NCBI GenBank assembly: GCA_014841835.1
Contig: JACYUQ010000005.1
Span: 186,001 to 250,000 of the forward strand
Reading direction: 5' to 3'
DNA from: Oxalobacteraceae sp. CFBP 13730
GTDB lineage: Bacteria > Pseudomonadota > Gammaproteobacteria > Burkholderiales > Burkholderiaceae_D
Length of the DNA: 64,000 bases
Shown: piece after piece, positions 24,799-33,786 of the stretch
Numbering within the stretch: position 1 is the stretch's first letter
Layout: each line of letters starts with the position of its first letter
Notes under the pieces: model-generated
Database searches by the model: none
The model's input: only the letters and a program-made list of their open reading frames with translations
What the model was told of the DNA's origin: nothing
Made by a program: the position numbers and the translations under genes

Positions 24799-26349
24799 TT
24801 ATGCGTGCAGCAAGCTTTCGGCCAGTGATAACTGCTGCGCATCCATGCGGCGCGCAGTGCGGGCCAGGTAGTCGCGTGCCGGCCCGATCCCGGCGCCGCC
24901 CGCCCGGTGCAGCCACGCATAGGCTTCGACCAGATCGCGCGGCGCGCCCTGCCCCGCTGCATACATCACGCCCAAGTTGAACTGGGCCCGCGCGTGGCCC
25001 TGGCGCGCCGCGCACAGGTACCAGAAATGGGCGGCTTCGTAATCGCGTTCGGCGCCCTTGGCGCAGTCGTAGCGCAACCCCAGTTCGAACTGCGCCAGCG
25101 CGTGCTTCTGATCGGCCGCCTTGTGCAGCCAGTCGGTGGCTTCGGCCGGGTCGCCCAGATCGTGCCGGTCGAGCAGCGTGGCCACCATGTACTGCGCCGC
25201 CGCGTAACCCTGGGCTGCGGCGCGCCGGTACCACCCGAGTGCCTGCACGCTGTCCTGCGCTGCGCCGATGCCGTTTTCGTGGCGCAGGCCCAGGTCGAAC
25301 TGCGCGCGCAGGTGGCCCTGCTCGGCGGCCTTGCGGTACCAGGCCGTGGCCTCCAACGCATCGCGCTCGACGCCGTTGCCCGTGTCGAGGAGCTGCCCGA
25401 GGTGGTACTGCGCCACCGGCAAGCCCTGTTCTGCCGCGCGGCGGTACCAGATGGCTGCCTGCGCTGCATCCTGCACCACGCCCTGGCCGTGCTCATGGCG
25501 CATGCCCAGACTGTCCTGCGCGCCGGCGTGGCCCTGCTGCGCGGCGCGCCGGTACCAGATAGCGGCCAGCGCATCGTCCTGCGGCACGCCGTGGCCGGTG
25601 TCGTACATCAGCGCCAGATTGAACTGCGAGCTGGCATGGCCCTGGATGCCCGCGCGGCCGTACCACAGCATCGCCTGTTCGCCGTCCGCTTCCACGTCCT
25701 GGCCCTTGTCGTAGCGCAGGCCCAGATTGAACTGGGCCGGCGCATAGCCCTGCAGCGCAGCCTTGCGCAGCCAGTCCAGGGCCTGCGCCGGATCGCGCGC
25801 CACGCCCTGGCCGCTGTCGTAGCGCAGGCCCAGGCTGTACTGCGAACGGGCGTAGCCTTGCATGGCTGCGCGCCGGTACCAGTCGAGGGCGGCATCGTGG
25901 TCCTGCGCCACGCCCTTGCCGGTGTCGTACATCATCCCGAGATTGTGCTGGGCGCCCGCCTCGCCCTGCTCGGCGGCCTGGCGGAACCAGTACAGCGCGC
26001 GGCCCACGTTCTGCGCCACGCCCTGGCCCTTGGCGTACAGCCAGCCCAGGTTGTACTGGGCCAGCGCGTAACCCTGGCTGGCCGCGCGTTCGTACCAGTG
26101 GGCGGCCAGCATGAAGTCCTGCGTCACGCCCTGGCCCTTCTGCAGCATCACGCCGAGGTTGTACTGGGCCTGCGACAGGTTGGCCGTGGCCGCAAGCCGG
26201 TACCAGCTCACCGCCAGTTCATCGCTTTGCGCCACGCCCTGGCCGTTCACGTACATGAAGCCCAGGCTGTGCTGGGCCTCGGCGACGCCACGCTCGGCCA
26301 GGCCTTTCACGCGCAAGAATTCGGCGCTGTACAACGGCGTGTCGGGCAT
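24799..26349 (-). CDS. Sel1-like (TPR-type) repeat protein
   Basis: The 516-residue protein consists almost wholly of Sel1 repeats, roughly 13-14 copies of 36 residues following the pattern AQYNLGxxYxxGxGVxxDxxxAxxWYRxAAxQG. Such alpha-solenoids serve as protein-binding scaffolds. No signal peptide is seen, so it is probably cytoplasmic. It begins 6 bp after the stop of the GGDEF-EAL gene, and the same transcript carries the histidine kinase, so it may be the output adaptor of this pathway (inference). The ATG at 26349 is used; a TTG two codons earlier is possible. Confidence 0.9.
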   Translation of the reverse strand: MPDTPLYSAEFLRVKGLAERGVAEAQHSLGFMYVNGQGVAQSDELAVSWYRLAATANLSQAQYNLGVMLQKGQGVTQDFMLAAHWYERAASQGYALAQYNLGWLYAKGQGVAQNVGRALYWFRQAAEQGEAGAQHNLGMMYDTGKGVAQDHDAALDWYRRAAMQGYARSQYSLGLRYDSGQGVARDPAQALDWLRKAALQGYAPAQFNLGLRYDKGQDVEADGEQAMLWYGRAGIQGHASSQFNLALMYDTGHGVPQDDALAAIWYRRAAQQGHAGAQDSLGMRHEHGQGVVQDAAQAAIWYRRAAEQGLPVAQYHLGQLLDTGNGVERDALEATAWYRKAAEQGHLRAQFDLGLRHENGIGAAQDSVQALGWYRRAAAQGYAAAQYMVATLLDRHDLGDPAEATDWLHKAADQKHALAQFELGLRYDCAKGAERDYEAAHFWYLCAARQGHARAQFNLGVMYAAGQGAPRDLVEAYAWLHRAGGAGIGPARDYLARTARRMDAQQLSLAESLLHA

Positions 26350-26355
26350 GACCAA

Positions 26356-28578
26356 TCAGGCCAGCACGGCGCGCAGATTCGATCCGGGGCGGGTGCGCAG
26401 CGCCACCATGAAGTCGCCCAGCGAAATCGGACGGTAGAACAGGTAGCCCTGCATCGTCATGCAGCCGTTGGCGCGCAGGTAGCGCGCCTGTTCCTCGGTC
26501 TCGACGCCTTCGGCGATCAGGTTCAGGCCCAGGCCGCGCGCGATCGAGATGATCGCCAGAATCACCGGATAGTGGCCGTCTTCCTCGTGGATCTCTTTCA
26601 CAAACGACTGGTCGATCTTGATCGTGTGGATCGGGAAGCGGTGCAGGTACGACAGCGACGAGTAGCCCGTGCCGAAGTCGTCGATCGCGATCGACACGCC
26701 CAGCTCGCACAGCTTGTTGAGCTGCTCGATCGCATACTGCGGGTTGCGGATGCAGATGTTCTCGGTGATCTCGACTTCGATCTGCTGCGGCGAGATCGCA
26801 TAGCGCGCCAGGGCGCCGCGCATCTTCTCGAAGAAGTCGCCGCGGTCGAGGTATTGCGGCGACAGGTTCAGCGAGAGCCGGATATCGTTGCCGCCGACGG
26901 CGTTCCAGCGCAGCATGTCGCGGCACAGCGCGCCGATCATCCAGTCCGAGATCGGCAGCATCAGGCCGTTTTCTTCGGCGAACGGCAAAAATTCGCCGGC
27001 CGACAGGCGCCCGCGGGTCGGATGGTTCCAGCGCATCAGGGCCTCGGCGCCCGTGATGTTGCCGGTCATGGCGTCGATCTGCGGCTGGTAGAACATCTCC
27101 AGCTCGTCGTGCTCGAGCGCGCGGCGCAGCGCCTGCTCCAGCGCGATCTTCTGGTGCGACACTTCGAGCATCGAGTCGTGATAGAAGCTGTGGCCATTTT
27201 TGCCCAGCGCTTTTACCTGGTACATCGCGATGTCGGCGTGGCGCAGCAGTTCGTCGATCGATTCGCCGTCTTTCGGGTAGATCGCGATGCCGATCGAGGC
27301 CGAGATGTGCACTTCGTGACCATCGAGGTCGAACGGCAGCTGCAGGCAGGTGAGGAATTTGTCGGCGACCATGCGCGCGTCGTCGTGGCTGACCAGCTCG
27401 GGCAGCACGATGGTGAATTCGTCGCCGCCCTGGCGCGCCAGCGTGTCGCCCTTGCGCAGGCATTCCTTCAGGCGGCTGGCCGCCTGCTGCAGCAGCTCGT
27501 CGCCCTTGACGTGGCCGAGCGTGTCGTTCACCAGCTTGAAGCGATCGAGGTCGATGAACATCACCGCCAGTTCGGTCTGCTTGCGCTTGGCCTGGATCAC
27601 GGCCAGCCCCAGGCGGTCCTTGAACAGGATGCGATTCGGCAGGTCAGTCAGGATGTCGTGGTAGGCCTGGTAGGCGATGACTTCCTCGGCGCGCTTGCGG
27701 TCGGTGATGTCGCGCGCCACGCCGTAGGTGCCGAAGAACTCGAGCTTCTTCACTTCCTGGTCCGGCACGTGCATGCCGATCGCGTTGAGCGAGATCGTCA
27801 TCAACGTCGTGTTGAAGGTGCGGTCGCTGCTGCTGTTGCCGTTTCCGCCCCGGCACTTCAGGCGCAGCTCGACGTTGCGCGATGCGCGTTCGTCGATGCG
27901 GCGTTCGTTGAACACGTAGCGGGCGCGTTCCAGGTCTTCTTCGTGCACGACGATCGAGTAATGCTTGCCGATCAGTTCTTCGCGCGTGTAGCCGAGCAGC
28001 TGGTAGGCGCGGTCGTTGACGAACGTGAAGCGGCCTTCGTGGTTGAGCGTGTAGATGATGTCCGGCGACGAGTCGACCAGGTAGCGGTACATCTTCTCGG
28101 AGTTCTCGAGCTGGTTCGCGATGCGCGCGTTTTCCAGCGCCAGGCGCCGGCGCCCCAGCGCATTGCTGACGGTCGAGAGCAGCTCTTCACGGCTGTACGG
28201 CTTGCGCAGGTAGCTGTAGGCGCCGCGTTTGAGCGCGCCGATTGCGGCATCGATGCCCACTTCGCCGCTCATCACGATCACGTCGGCATCGATGCCCCTG
28301 TCGTTGATGAAGTCCATGATCTCGTGGCCGCCGATATCGGGCAGGCGCAGGTCGAGCAGGACCAGGTCGAAGCGCTGGCGCGACAGCTCTGCCAGCGCCT
28401 CGGTACCGCATGTTGCGGTCGTGAGGCGGTAGCCGCGCCCCTGCAGCAATTCGTACAACGACGACAGCAGGCGGGGTTCATCATCGACCAGCAGCAGGCG
28501 TGGCTGGCTGTCGGCGTCGAGCGTCGGAGAAAACGGTGAGGGTTCACCAGGGAGCATGGTGGCAGGGTGCGCGTGCAT
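26356..28578 (-). CDS. Response regulator with REC-PAS-GGDEF-EAL domains
   Basis: A 740-residue cyclic-di-GMP protein. Residues 25-145 are a receiver domain with the phosphoacceptor D76 in LVLLDLRLP and K126 in LRKPYS. A PAS domain spans about 160-300, with an insertion rich in Gly and Ser (GGNGNSSSD). The diguanylate cyclase domain has an intact GGDEF at 384-388. The phosphodiesterase domain has EAL at 512-514, VEITEN, DDFGTGYSSLSYL, KIDQSFV and AEGVET, so both halves look catalytic. It follows the HDOD kinase gene by 8 bp, and that kinase is its likely phosphodonor. Confidence 0.94.
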   Translation of the reverse strand: MHAHPATMLPGEPSPFSPTLDADSQPRLLLVDDEPRLLSSLYELLQGRGYRLTTATCGTEALAELSRQRFDLVLLDLRLPDIGGHEIMDFINDRGIDADVIVMSGEVGIDAAIGALKRGAYSYLRKPYSREELLSTVSNALGRRRLALENARIANQLENSEKMYRYLVDSSPDIIYTLNHEGRFTFVNDRAYQLLGYTREELIGKHYSIVVHEEDLERARYVFNERRIDERASRNVELRLKCRGGNGNSSSDRTFNTTLMTISLNAIGMHVPDQEVKKLEFFGTYGVARDITDRKRAEEVIAYQAYHDILTDLPNRILFKDRLGLAVIQAKRKQTELAVMFIDLDRFKLVNDTLGHVKGDELLQQAASRLKECLRKGDTLARQGGDEFTIVLPELVSHDDARMVADKFLTCLQLPFDLDGHEVHISASIGIAIYPKDGESIDELLRHADIAMYQVKALGKNGHSFYHDSMLEVSHQKIALEQALRRALEHDELEMFYQPQIDAMTGNITGAEALMRWNHPTRGRLSAGEFLPFAEENGLMLPISDWMIGALCRDMLRWNAVGGNDIRLSLNLSPQYLDRGDFFEKMRGALARYAISPQQIEVEITENICIRNPQYAIEQLNKLCELGVSIAIDDFGTGYSSLSYLHRFPIHTIKIDQSFVKEIHEEDGHYPVILAIISIARGLGLNLIAEGVETEEQARYLRANGCMTMQGYLFYRPISLGDFMVALRTRPGSNLRAVLA

Positions 28579-28586
28579 GGTGAGGT

Positions 28587-30758
28587 TCAGGCGGAACCGA
28601 GCGCGCGCGCCGGCAGCGCAAGCGCATTGCCGACGCCGGTGTACGCCGGCAGGAGTATTTCAAACGACGTACCGGAACTGGCGCTGCGGCAGGCGATATG
28701 GCCGCCCATCTTCTTGACCAGGCCATGGACGATCGACAGGCCCAGACCGCGCTTGCCGCCATCGAGCGCGCCTTCCTTGCTGCTCTTGACGGGCATGAAC
28801 AGGTTGGCCAGCACTTCGCGCGACAAGCCGGGACCATTGTCGTTCACGCCCAGCTCGAGATACAGATGGCGCTCGCGGTTGACGTGGCCACGGTTGACGA
28901 CTTCGATCCGGCCACCGTCCTTCTGCTGCGGCCCGAAGGCTTCGACCGCATTCTTGACCAGATTGACCAGGATCTGCTTGAGCACATCCGGGTCGCCTTC
29001 GATCGCGCTGTCGCCGTCCATGTGCGCCACGATCTGCACGCCGCCCGGTACGAAGCCGCTGGTGCGGAACAGGCGCAGTACATCGTCGACGACGCGGGCG
29101 GCATCGACTGGCCGCGGACCGGTCTCCGGCACCTGCGGTTCGGCCAGGGAGCCGATCAACTGGCCCACGCGGTCGATCTCTTCGTTCAGGATCGACAACT
29201 CGCCGCCCACCGGCTCCTGGCGTGCCAGTTTGCCGTCCAGGATGCTCAGGTAATTCTTGATGATCGCCAGCGGATTGTTCACTTCGTGCACCACGCGGCG
29301 CGAGGCGTCGCGGAATTCTTCGGCCACGTTGGCCAGCTGGCGGCGCGCATGGCCGCGTTCGAGCAGCAGGTTTTCGAGGGCGCTCGCGGCCTGCGCACCG
29401 AAGGCCTGCATGAACCGCTCGCGGCGCTGGCAATGCGGCAGCTGCCAGGCCGGCACGCCGCCCACCAGCACGCCCAGGCAGCGCGCACCGGCCACCAGCG
29501 GCACCACCACCAGGCTGTCGGTGCCGAGGATACGCAGCAGCTGTTCTTCGGCCAGACCAAGCTGCTGGCGTTCACCGCCCACGAACGCGGGACGGCGCTC
29601 CAGCGCGCTGCGCGCCACGGGGCCGCCCTTGGCCAGCGACACCGAGAAATCGGCAATGCGTGCCACGCCCGGCGCCGGGGCGCCCGACAACAGGTGGCCG
29701 GTGGGGTTCTCCAGCAGCACGACGGCGCTCTCGAAATCGAACAGGATGCGGGCCGTGCGGGTCATCGCGTCGAGCAGGCCCGACTCGCCCTGCTGGCGCG
29801 CCAGGGTCTGGCCGACCTCGGACACCAGCACCATATTGCGCACTTCTTCGTTCAGGCGCTTTTGCACCGGATCGACCGCTGGCGGCGGCGCGTAGGCGGA
29901 CGGGCGCGGCAGGTCGTCGGCGCCCGCCAGGTCGATCCCCAGGTGCGCGGCAGCCTGCTCGACCTGGCGCGCGGCGCCCTCGATCAGTTGCGCCGCGCGC
30001 GCGATGTCGATCCCGCACAGTGCGCAGGCATCGGGCACCATCGTCTCGTCGTCTGCATGGCAGGTCAGCACATGCGCCAGGCGCACGATGCGGATCAGGA
30101 GATGGCTGCCTTCCAGGCGATCGCCCGGCTCGTGGTGGTACAGCACCGCGTCGGCCAGGAACGAATCGAGCTGCCAGCGTTCGATCAGCCAGGCGCCGGC
30201 TTCGGCGTGGGTGATCTGGAGCGTGCGCTGCTCGACCGCACACAGATCTTCGTCATCGATCGCGGTGAAGTTGAATGCGTATTCCTTGGGCGCGGCGGCC
30301 AGCAGCGCCAGGCGGCCGACATTGTGCAGGAGACCAGCCAGATAGGCTTCTTCGGGATGGACGTAGTCGAGCATGCGCGCCGCATCGCGCGCGATCACGG
30401 CCGCCGTCAGGGAGTTCTTCCAGAACGCGCGCAGGTCGATGCTGCCGGCATGCGGGAAGCTGTTAAAGGTCTGAAACACCGAATCGCTGATCACCAGCGT
30501 CTTGATCATGTCGGTGCCAAGGGCTACCAGCGACTGTTCGAGGTTGGCGCTGCGCGTGCTGCGGTGGTAGGCCGAGCTGTTGGCAACGGCCAGCAGTTTG
30601 GCCGTCATGCCGGCATCTTTTGCGATCAGCGCGGCGAGTTCCGGCATGCCGAGATCGTCGGCCTGCAGGTGCTCGATCAGCTTGACCAGGATCTGCGGCA
30701 TGGCCGGCAGCCGGGCGATCAGCAAGCGATTGCGAATATCCTGATCGGATAGGAGCAT
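28587..30758 (-). CDS. HDOD-GAF sensor histidine kinase
   Basis: A 723-residue protein without membrane segments. The N-terminal HDOD domain (about 10-220) contains RLPAMPQILVKLIEHLQ, LLHNVGRLALL and LYHHEPG. A GAF domain lies near 330-480. The kinase part has the H-box RVVHEVNNPLAIIKNYLSIL, N-box ILVNLVKNAVEAF, G1 NDNGPGLS and G2 KRGLGLSIVHGLVKKMGG. HDOD domains usually sense or relay regulatory signals, and joining one to a kinase is uncommon. ATG at 30758 has no clear ribosome-binding site; GTG or upstream starts cannot be excluded. It heads the kinase/GGDEF-EAL/Sel1 operon. Confidence 0.9.
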   Translation of the reverse strand: MLLSDQDIRNRLLIARLPAMPQILVKLIEHLQADDLGMPELAALIAKDAGMTAKLLAVANSSAYHRSTRSANLEQSLVALGTDMIKTLVISDSVFQTFNSFPHAGSIDLRAFWKNSLTAAVIARDAARMLDYVHPEEAYLAGLLHNVGRLALLAAAPKEYAFNFTAIDDEDLCAVEQRTLQITHAEAGAWLIERWQLDSFLADAVLYHHEPGDRLEGSHLLIRIVRLAHVLTCHADDETMVPDACALCGIDIARAAQLIEGAARQVEQAAAHLGIDLAGADDLPRPSAYAPPPAVDPVQKRLNEEVRNMVLVSEVGQTLARQQGESGLLDAMTRTARILFDFESAVVLLENPTGHLLSGAPAPGVARIADFSVSLAKGGPVARSALERRPAFVGGERQQLGLAEEQLLRILGTDSLVVVPLVAGARCLGVLVGGVPAWQLPHCQRRERFMQAFGAQAASALENLLLERGHARRQLANVAEEFRDASRRVVHEVNNPLAIIKNYLSILDGKLARQEPVGGELSILNEEIDRVGQLIGSLAEPQVPETGPRPVDAARVVDDVLRLFRTSGFVPGGVQIVAHMDGDSAIEGDPDVLKQILVNLVKNAVEAFGPQQKDGGRIEVVNRGHVNRERHLYLELGVNDNGPGLSREVLANLFMPVKSSKEGALDGGKRGLGLSIVHGLVKKMGGHIACRSASSGTSFEILLPAYTGVGNALALPARALGSA

Positions 30759-31045
30759 GTTATCAAGCACGGCCGCCACTTGTCGAAGGGTTCTGGTAGG
30801 TGGCGATCGCGCCCGAACAGGCATGCCACGTCGCCCTGCACTTCAGTGCATGGAACAGGCGAGAGGTTTGCCCACTGCTCCAGGTGATAAAAACGTATCG
30901 TAACATATATACATTTCTGATCAGGAACAATAGTTACGGGAATACTCGTTGCAATGGGGGTCCTCCGGGGGTAAACACAGCTGCCCACCAAAACTTGTTG
31001 CAACGATACGACTATTTCTGCGATTCATGCTCACCAGACGCCTGA
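30759..31045. other. Regulatory spacer upstream of the HDOD kinase operon
   Basis: The 287 bp have no convincing gene. It contains the AT-rich patch TAACATATATACATTTC near 30902-30918, likely promoter DNA. Inverted octamers CGTATCGT (30894-30901) and ACGATACG (31003-31010) lie about 100 bp apart, and a G/C-rich stretch with GGGGGTCCTCCGGGGG lies at about 30957-30972. The MFS gene ends at the high side with no obvious terminator. Confidence 0.4.
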
Positions 31046-32329
31046 TCAGGGCGTGGATTCGCCCCGGGCGCGCAGCTTGCGGCGATGGCGTCGCGCGGTA
31101 TCCCAGCACGCCAGCGACAGCAGCACGAAGAATGCCTGCCCGAGCGCCAGCGCCAGTACCGAATGCGACAGCGCGGGCGCCACGGCGCCAGCCACGATTG
31201 CGCCCAGCAGCGTGAGAATGAACGACTGGCACGACGCCGCCGTACCGCGGATGCGCGGGAACAGGTCGAGCGCCAGCAGCGTGGCGCCGGGCGCGATCAG
31301 CGAACTGCCAAAGGTGAAGAAGAACATCGGCGCCACGGTCCACGGCAGGGCCGGTGGAAAGAACGCGTGGTAGCTCACGTTGAAGGTCACTGCGCCCAGC
31401 ATGAAGAAAAAGCCCACACGGATCTGGCGCGCGAAATCCATCTTGCCGGCCAGCCGGTTGGCAACGAGCGAACCGAGGAAGATGCCGCTCACGGTCGGCA
31501 CGAACAGCCACGCGAACTGGGACGGGCCCAGGCCCAGGCTTTCGGGCAGCATGACGGGCGCTGCTGCGATGTACAGGAACAGGCCGGCGAAGTTCAGCGC
31601 CGTCACGCCAGCCTTCATGTGAAACAGGAACGAGCTGAAGATGGCGCCGTAGCTCTGGGCCAGGAAGCGCGGATTGAATGGCTGGCGCTCGGCCGGTGGC
31701 ACCGTCTCGGGCAGGTGCTTCCAGCAGAACCAGAACAGCAGCACCGTGTAGACGGACAGCGCCAAAAAGATCGCACGCCAGTCGAGCAGCGTGACGATCC
31801 AGCCGCCCACCACCGGCGCGATGGCCGGGGCGATCGAGAAAATCATCGTGACCATCGACAGCAGGCGCGCCGCCGCGGTATCGGAATACAGATCGCGGAT
31901 GATCGCGCGCCCCACCACCACGCCGGCCCCGGCCGAGACACCCTGCAGCACGCGAAACACCCACAGGTATTCCACCGAGGACGCCGAGGCGCAGCCGAAG
32001 CTGCCGATCGCGAACACCACCAGCGCCACCAGGATCACGTTGCGGCGCCCGAATGCATCGGACAGCGCGCCATGCCACAGCACCATGACGGCAAAGGCCA
32101 GCATGTAGGCGGTGAGGGTTTGCTGGACCTGCAGCGGCGTGGCGGCAAGCTGGGCCTGGATCTGCGGGAACGCCGGCAGGTAGGCGTCGATCGAGAATGG
32201 CCCCAGCATCGACAGCCCCGCCAGCAGCGTTGCCAGCCCACCTGCCGAGAGCATCGCGATCTTGTGGGGCGGCGGCGCCGGCACGGGTGTGACGGGGTCC
32301 TTGGGCAGATCGGATGGTTCTGGCAGCAT
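31046..32329 (-). CDS. Bcr/CflA-family MFS drug-efflux transporter
   Basis: A 427-residue inner-membrane antiporter with 12 predicted helices. MLGPFSIDAYLPAFPQIQAQL near the first helix and HGALSDAFGRRNVILVAL (MFS loop 2-3 motif) are typical of the DHA1 Bcr/CflA subgroup, which exports bicyclomycin, chloramphenicol and similar compounds. The proline-rich N-terminus (about 25 residues) is longer than in E. coli Bcr. ATG at 32329 follows the methyltransferase stop by 13 bp, so the two are cotranscribed although functionally unrelated. Substrate not predictable. Confidence 0.9.
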   Translation of the reverse strand: MLPEPSDLPKDPVTPVPAPPPHKIAMLSAGGLATLLAGLSMLGPFSIDAYLPAFPQIQAQLAATPLQVQQTLTAYMLAFAVMVLWHGALSDAFGRRNVILVALVVFAIGSFGCASASSVEYLWVFRVLQGVSAGAGVVVGRAIIRDLYSDTAAARLLSMVTMIFSIAPAIAPVVGGWIVTLLDWRAIFLALSVYTVLLFWFCWKHLPETVPPAERQPFNPRFLAQSYGAIFSSFLFHMKAGVTALNFAGLFLYIAAAPVMLPESLGLGPSQFAWLFVPTVSGIFLGSLVANRLAGKMDFARQIRVGFFFMLGAVTFNVSYHAFFPPALPWTVAPMFFFTFGSSLIAPGATLLALDLFPRIRGTAASCQSFILTLLGAIVAGAVAPALSHSVLALALGQAFFVLLSLACWDTARRHRRKLRARGESTP

Positions 32330-32342
32330 CGGGCGGTCCGGG

Positions 32343-33545
32343 TCAGTCCTGCTTTGGTTTGGCTTCCTCGCGGCGGTTGAAGCCCGCCACCATATCGAAG
32401 CGGAACAGGCGGCATTCGAGCGCGCCATTGAAGAACGGGGTCTTGCGCGACTCTTTCAGGCGCAGCATTTTCGGCAGGCCCAGGTCGGCCGTGAACAGGA
32501 AGGCGGTCCAGCCGGCAAAGCGCTGCTTGAGCGTCGTCGAAAACGCGGCGTAGAAGCCGGCCGCCATGTCGTCCTGCGGCACCGTGCTGTCACCGCGCAC
32601 GCCGATCCGCTCGCCGTACGGCGGATTGGTCAAGAGGATGCCCGGCTCGCTCGTCGGCGCCGATACGTGCTGCGCTTCGATCTGCTTGAGCGGCACGTCG
32701 AACAGGATGCCGGCGATTTTCAGGTTATGGCGCGTCATTTCGACCATGTCGCCCGAGATGTCCGAGCCAAAAATGGTCGGCTCCTGCGGCAGCACGTTCG
32801 GCTTGACCGCTGCCTTCATCGCGGCCCAGGCCTGGCGGTCATGGTCGGCGAATTTTTCGAAGGCGAAGCTGCGGCGCGCGCCGGATGGAATCCCTTGCAG
32901 CATCTGGGCCGCTTCGACCAGGATCGTGCCCGAGCCGCACATCGGGTCGAACAGCGGCACGCCCGGCTTCCAGCCCGAGACGCGCAGCAGGCCCGCGGCG
33001 AGGTTCTCGCGCAGCGGCGCATCGCCCGTTTCTTCACGCCAGCCGCGCTTGAACAGCGCTTCGCCCGAGGTGTCGAGGTAGACGATGAAGTTGCGTGCAT
33101 CCAGAAAACCGACGATGCGCATGTCGGGTTCGCGCGTGTTGACCGACGGGCGCTTGTCATACTGGTCGCGGAAACGGTCGCAGATGGCGTCCTTGATCTT
33201 GAGCGTGGTGAATTCGAGGCTGCGCAGCGGCGACTTGACGGCCGTGACGTCGACGCGGATCGTGTGATCGGGGCCGAACCAGTCTTCCCAGGTTTGCTCG
33301 AGCACCAGGTCGTAGATATCGTTTTCGGTGGTGTAGCTGCGCTGGGCCATGCGCATCAACACACGCGAGGCGATGCGCGAGTGCAGGTTGAGCAGCCAGG
33401 CATCCTGCATCGTGCCCGAGCAGTGCACGCCGCCGGGCACCTGGTTGTGCACTTTCAGCGTGGTGCTTTGTGCGGCGATTTCGCCGATTTCTTCGGCCAG
33501 CGCCGCTTCCATGCCGCGTGGGCATGGGCAAAAATAGGAAGCCAT
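32343..33545 (-). CDS. THUMP-domain class I SAM-dependent RNA methyltransferase (RlmL/YcbY N-terminal type)
   Basis: A 400-residue protein. The N-terminal ferredoxin-like/THUMP region (about 1-160) binds RNA, and the C-terminal Rossmann domain has DPMCGSGTILVEAA and the catalytic NPPYGERIG motif of N2-guanine or N6-adenine methyltransferases. It aligns with the N-terminal half of E. coli RlmL, which makes m2G2445 in 23S rRNA; the RlmK half is absent, as usual outside the gammaproteobacteria. Databases often label it N6-adenine-specific DNA methylase, which the THUMP domain argues against. It starts close to a REPIN-like repeat. Confidence 0.88.
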   Translation of the reverse strand: MASYFCPCPRGMEAALAEEIGEIAAQSTTLKVHNQVPGGVHCSGTMQDAWLLNLHSRIASRVLMRMAQRSYTTENDIYDLVLEQTWEDWFGPDHTIRVDVTAVKSPLRSLEFTTLKIKDAICDRFRDQYDKRPSVNTREPDMRIVGFLDARNFIVYLDTSGEALFKRGWREETGDAPLRENLAAGLLRVSGWKPGVPLFDPMCGSGTILVEAAQMLQGIPSGARRSFAFEKFADHDRQAWAAMKAAVKPNVLPQEPTIFGSDISGDMVEMTRHNLKIAGILFDVPLKQIEAQHVSAPTSEPGILLTNPPYGERIGVRGDSTVPQDDMAAGFYAAFSTTLKQRFAGWTAFLFTADLGLPKMLRLKESRKTPFFNGALECRLFRFDMVAGFNRREEAKPKQD

Positions 33546-33642
33546 GAGGGGTACCCTTTGTCCGTTGATGATTCTGTAGAGATAACGCGTCAGCCGTGAC
33601 GCTGGATGACCGTGAATTATTTAAACCGCAAACTTCAAAACC

Positions 33643-33742
33643 GTCATTCCCGCGTAGGCGGGAATCCAAGTCATTAGCGCAGCTACAAGAGCATGCTTTT
33701 GGCTATGCAAGCACCTTGGATTCCCGCCTTCGCGGGAATGAC
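33643..33742. repeat. REPIN-like element, ATTCCCGCG family
   Basis: Two 28-bp copies of a REP palindrome (core ATTCCCGCGNAGGCGGGAAT) face each other at 33643-33670 and 33715-33742, with one mismatch between them, separated by 44 bp. Together they can form a long double hairpin. The layout, two inverted REPs in about 100 bp, is that of REPINs. A transposase of the RAYT type would be encoded elsewhere. Confidence 0.85.
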
Positions 33743-33786
33743 GTTTGTCGGGCGCGGGCCGATGCAAGGCCCGCATCCTGCCCTGC

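Noticed and set aside
24907..28539. A plus-strand open frame of 1210 codons
   Set aside because: It lies antisense to the Sel1 and REC-PAS-GGDEF-EAL genes, is rich in Arg, Gln, Val and His, and has no domain similarity. Long antisense frames are normal in high-GC genes with strong third-position bias.
28698..30752. A plus-strand open frame of 684 codons opposite the HDOD kinase
   Set aside because: Composition is that of an antisense frame, and the kinase on the other strand has complete H, N and G boxes.
30894..31010. Inverted octamers CGTATCGT/ACGATACG upstream of the HDOD kinase operon as an operator pair
   Set aside because: Eight-base inverted matches 100 bp apart arise easily by chance, and nothing links them to a regulator.
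32343..33545. A DNA adenine methylase of a restriction-modification system
   Set aside because: The NPPY motif is shared with rRNA methyltransferases. The THUMP region and RlmL-like layout, with no restriction gene nearby, favour an RNA enzyme.
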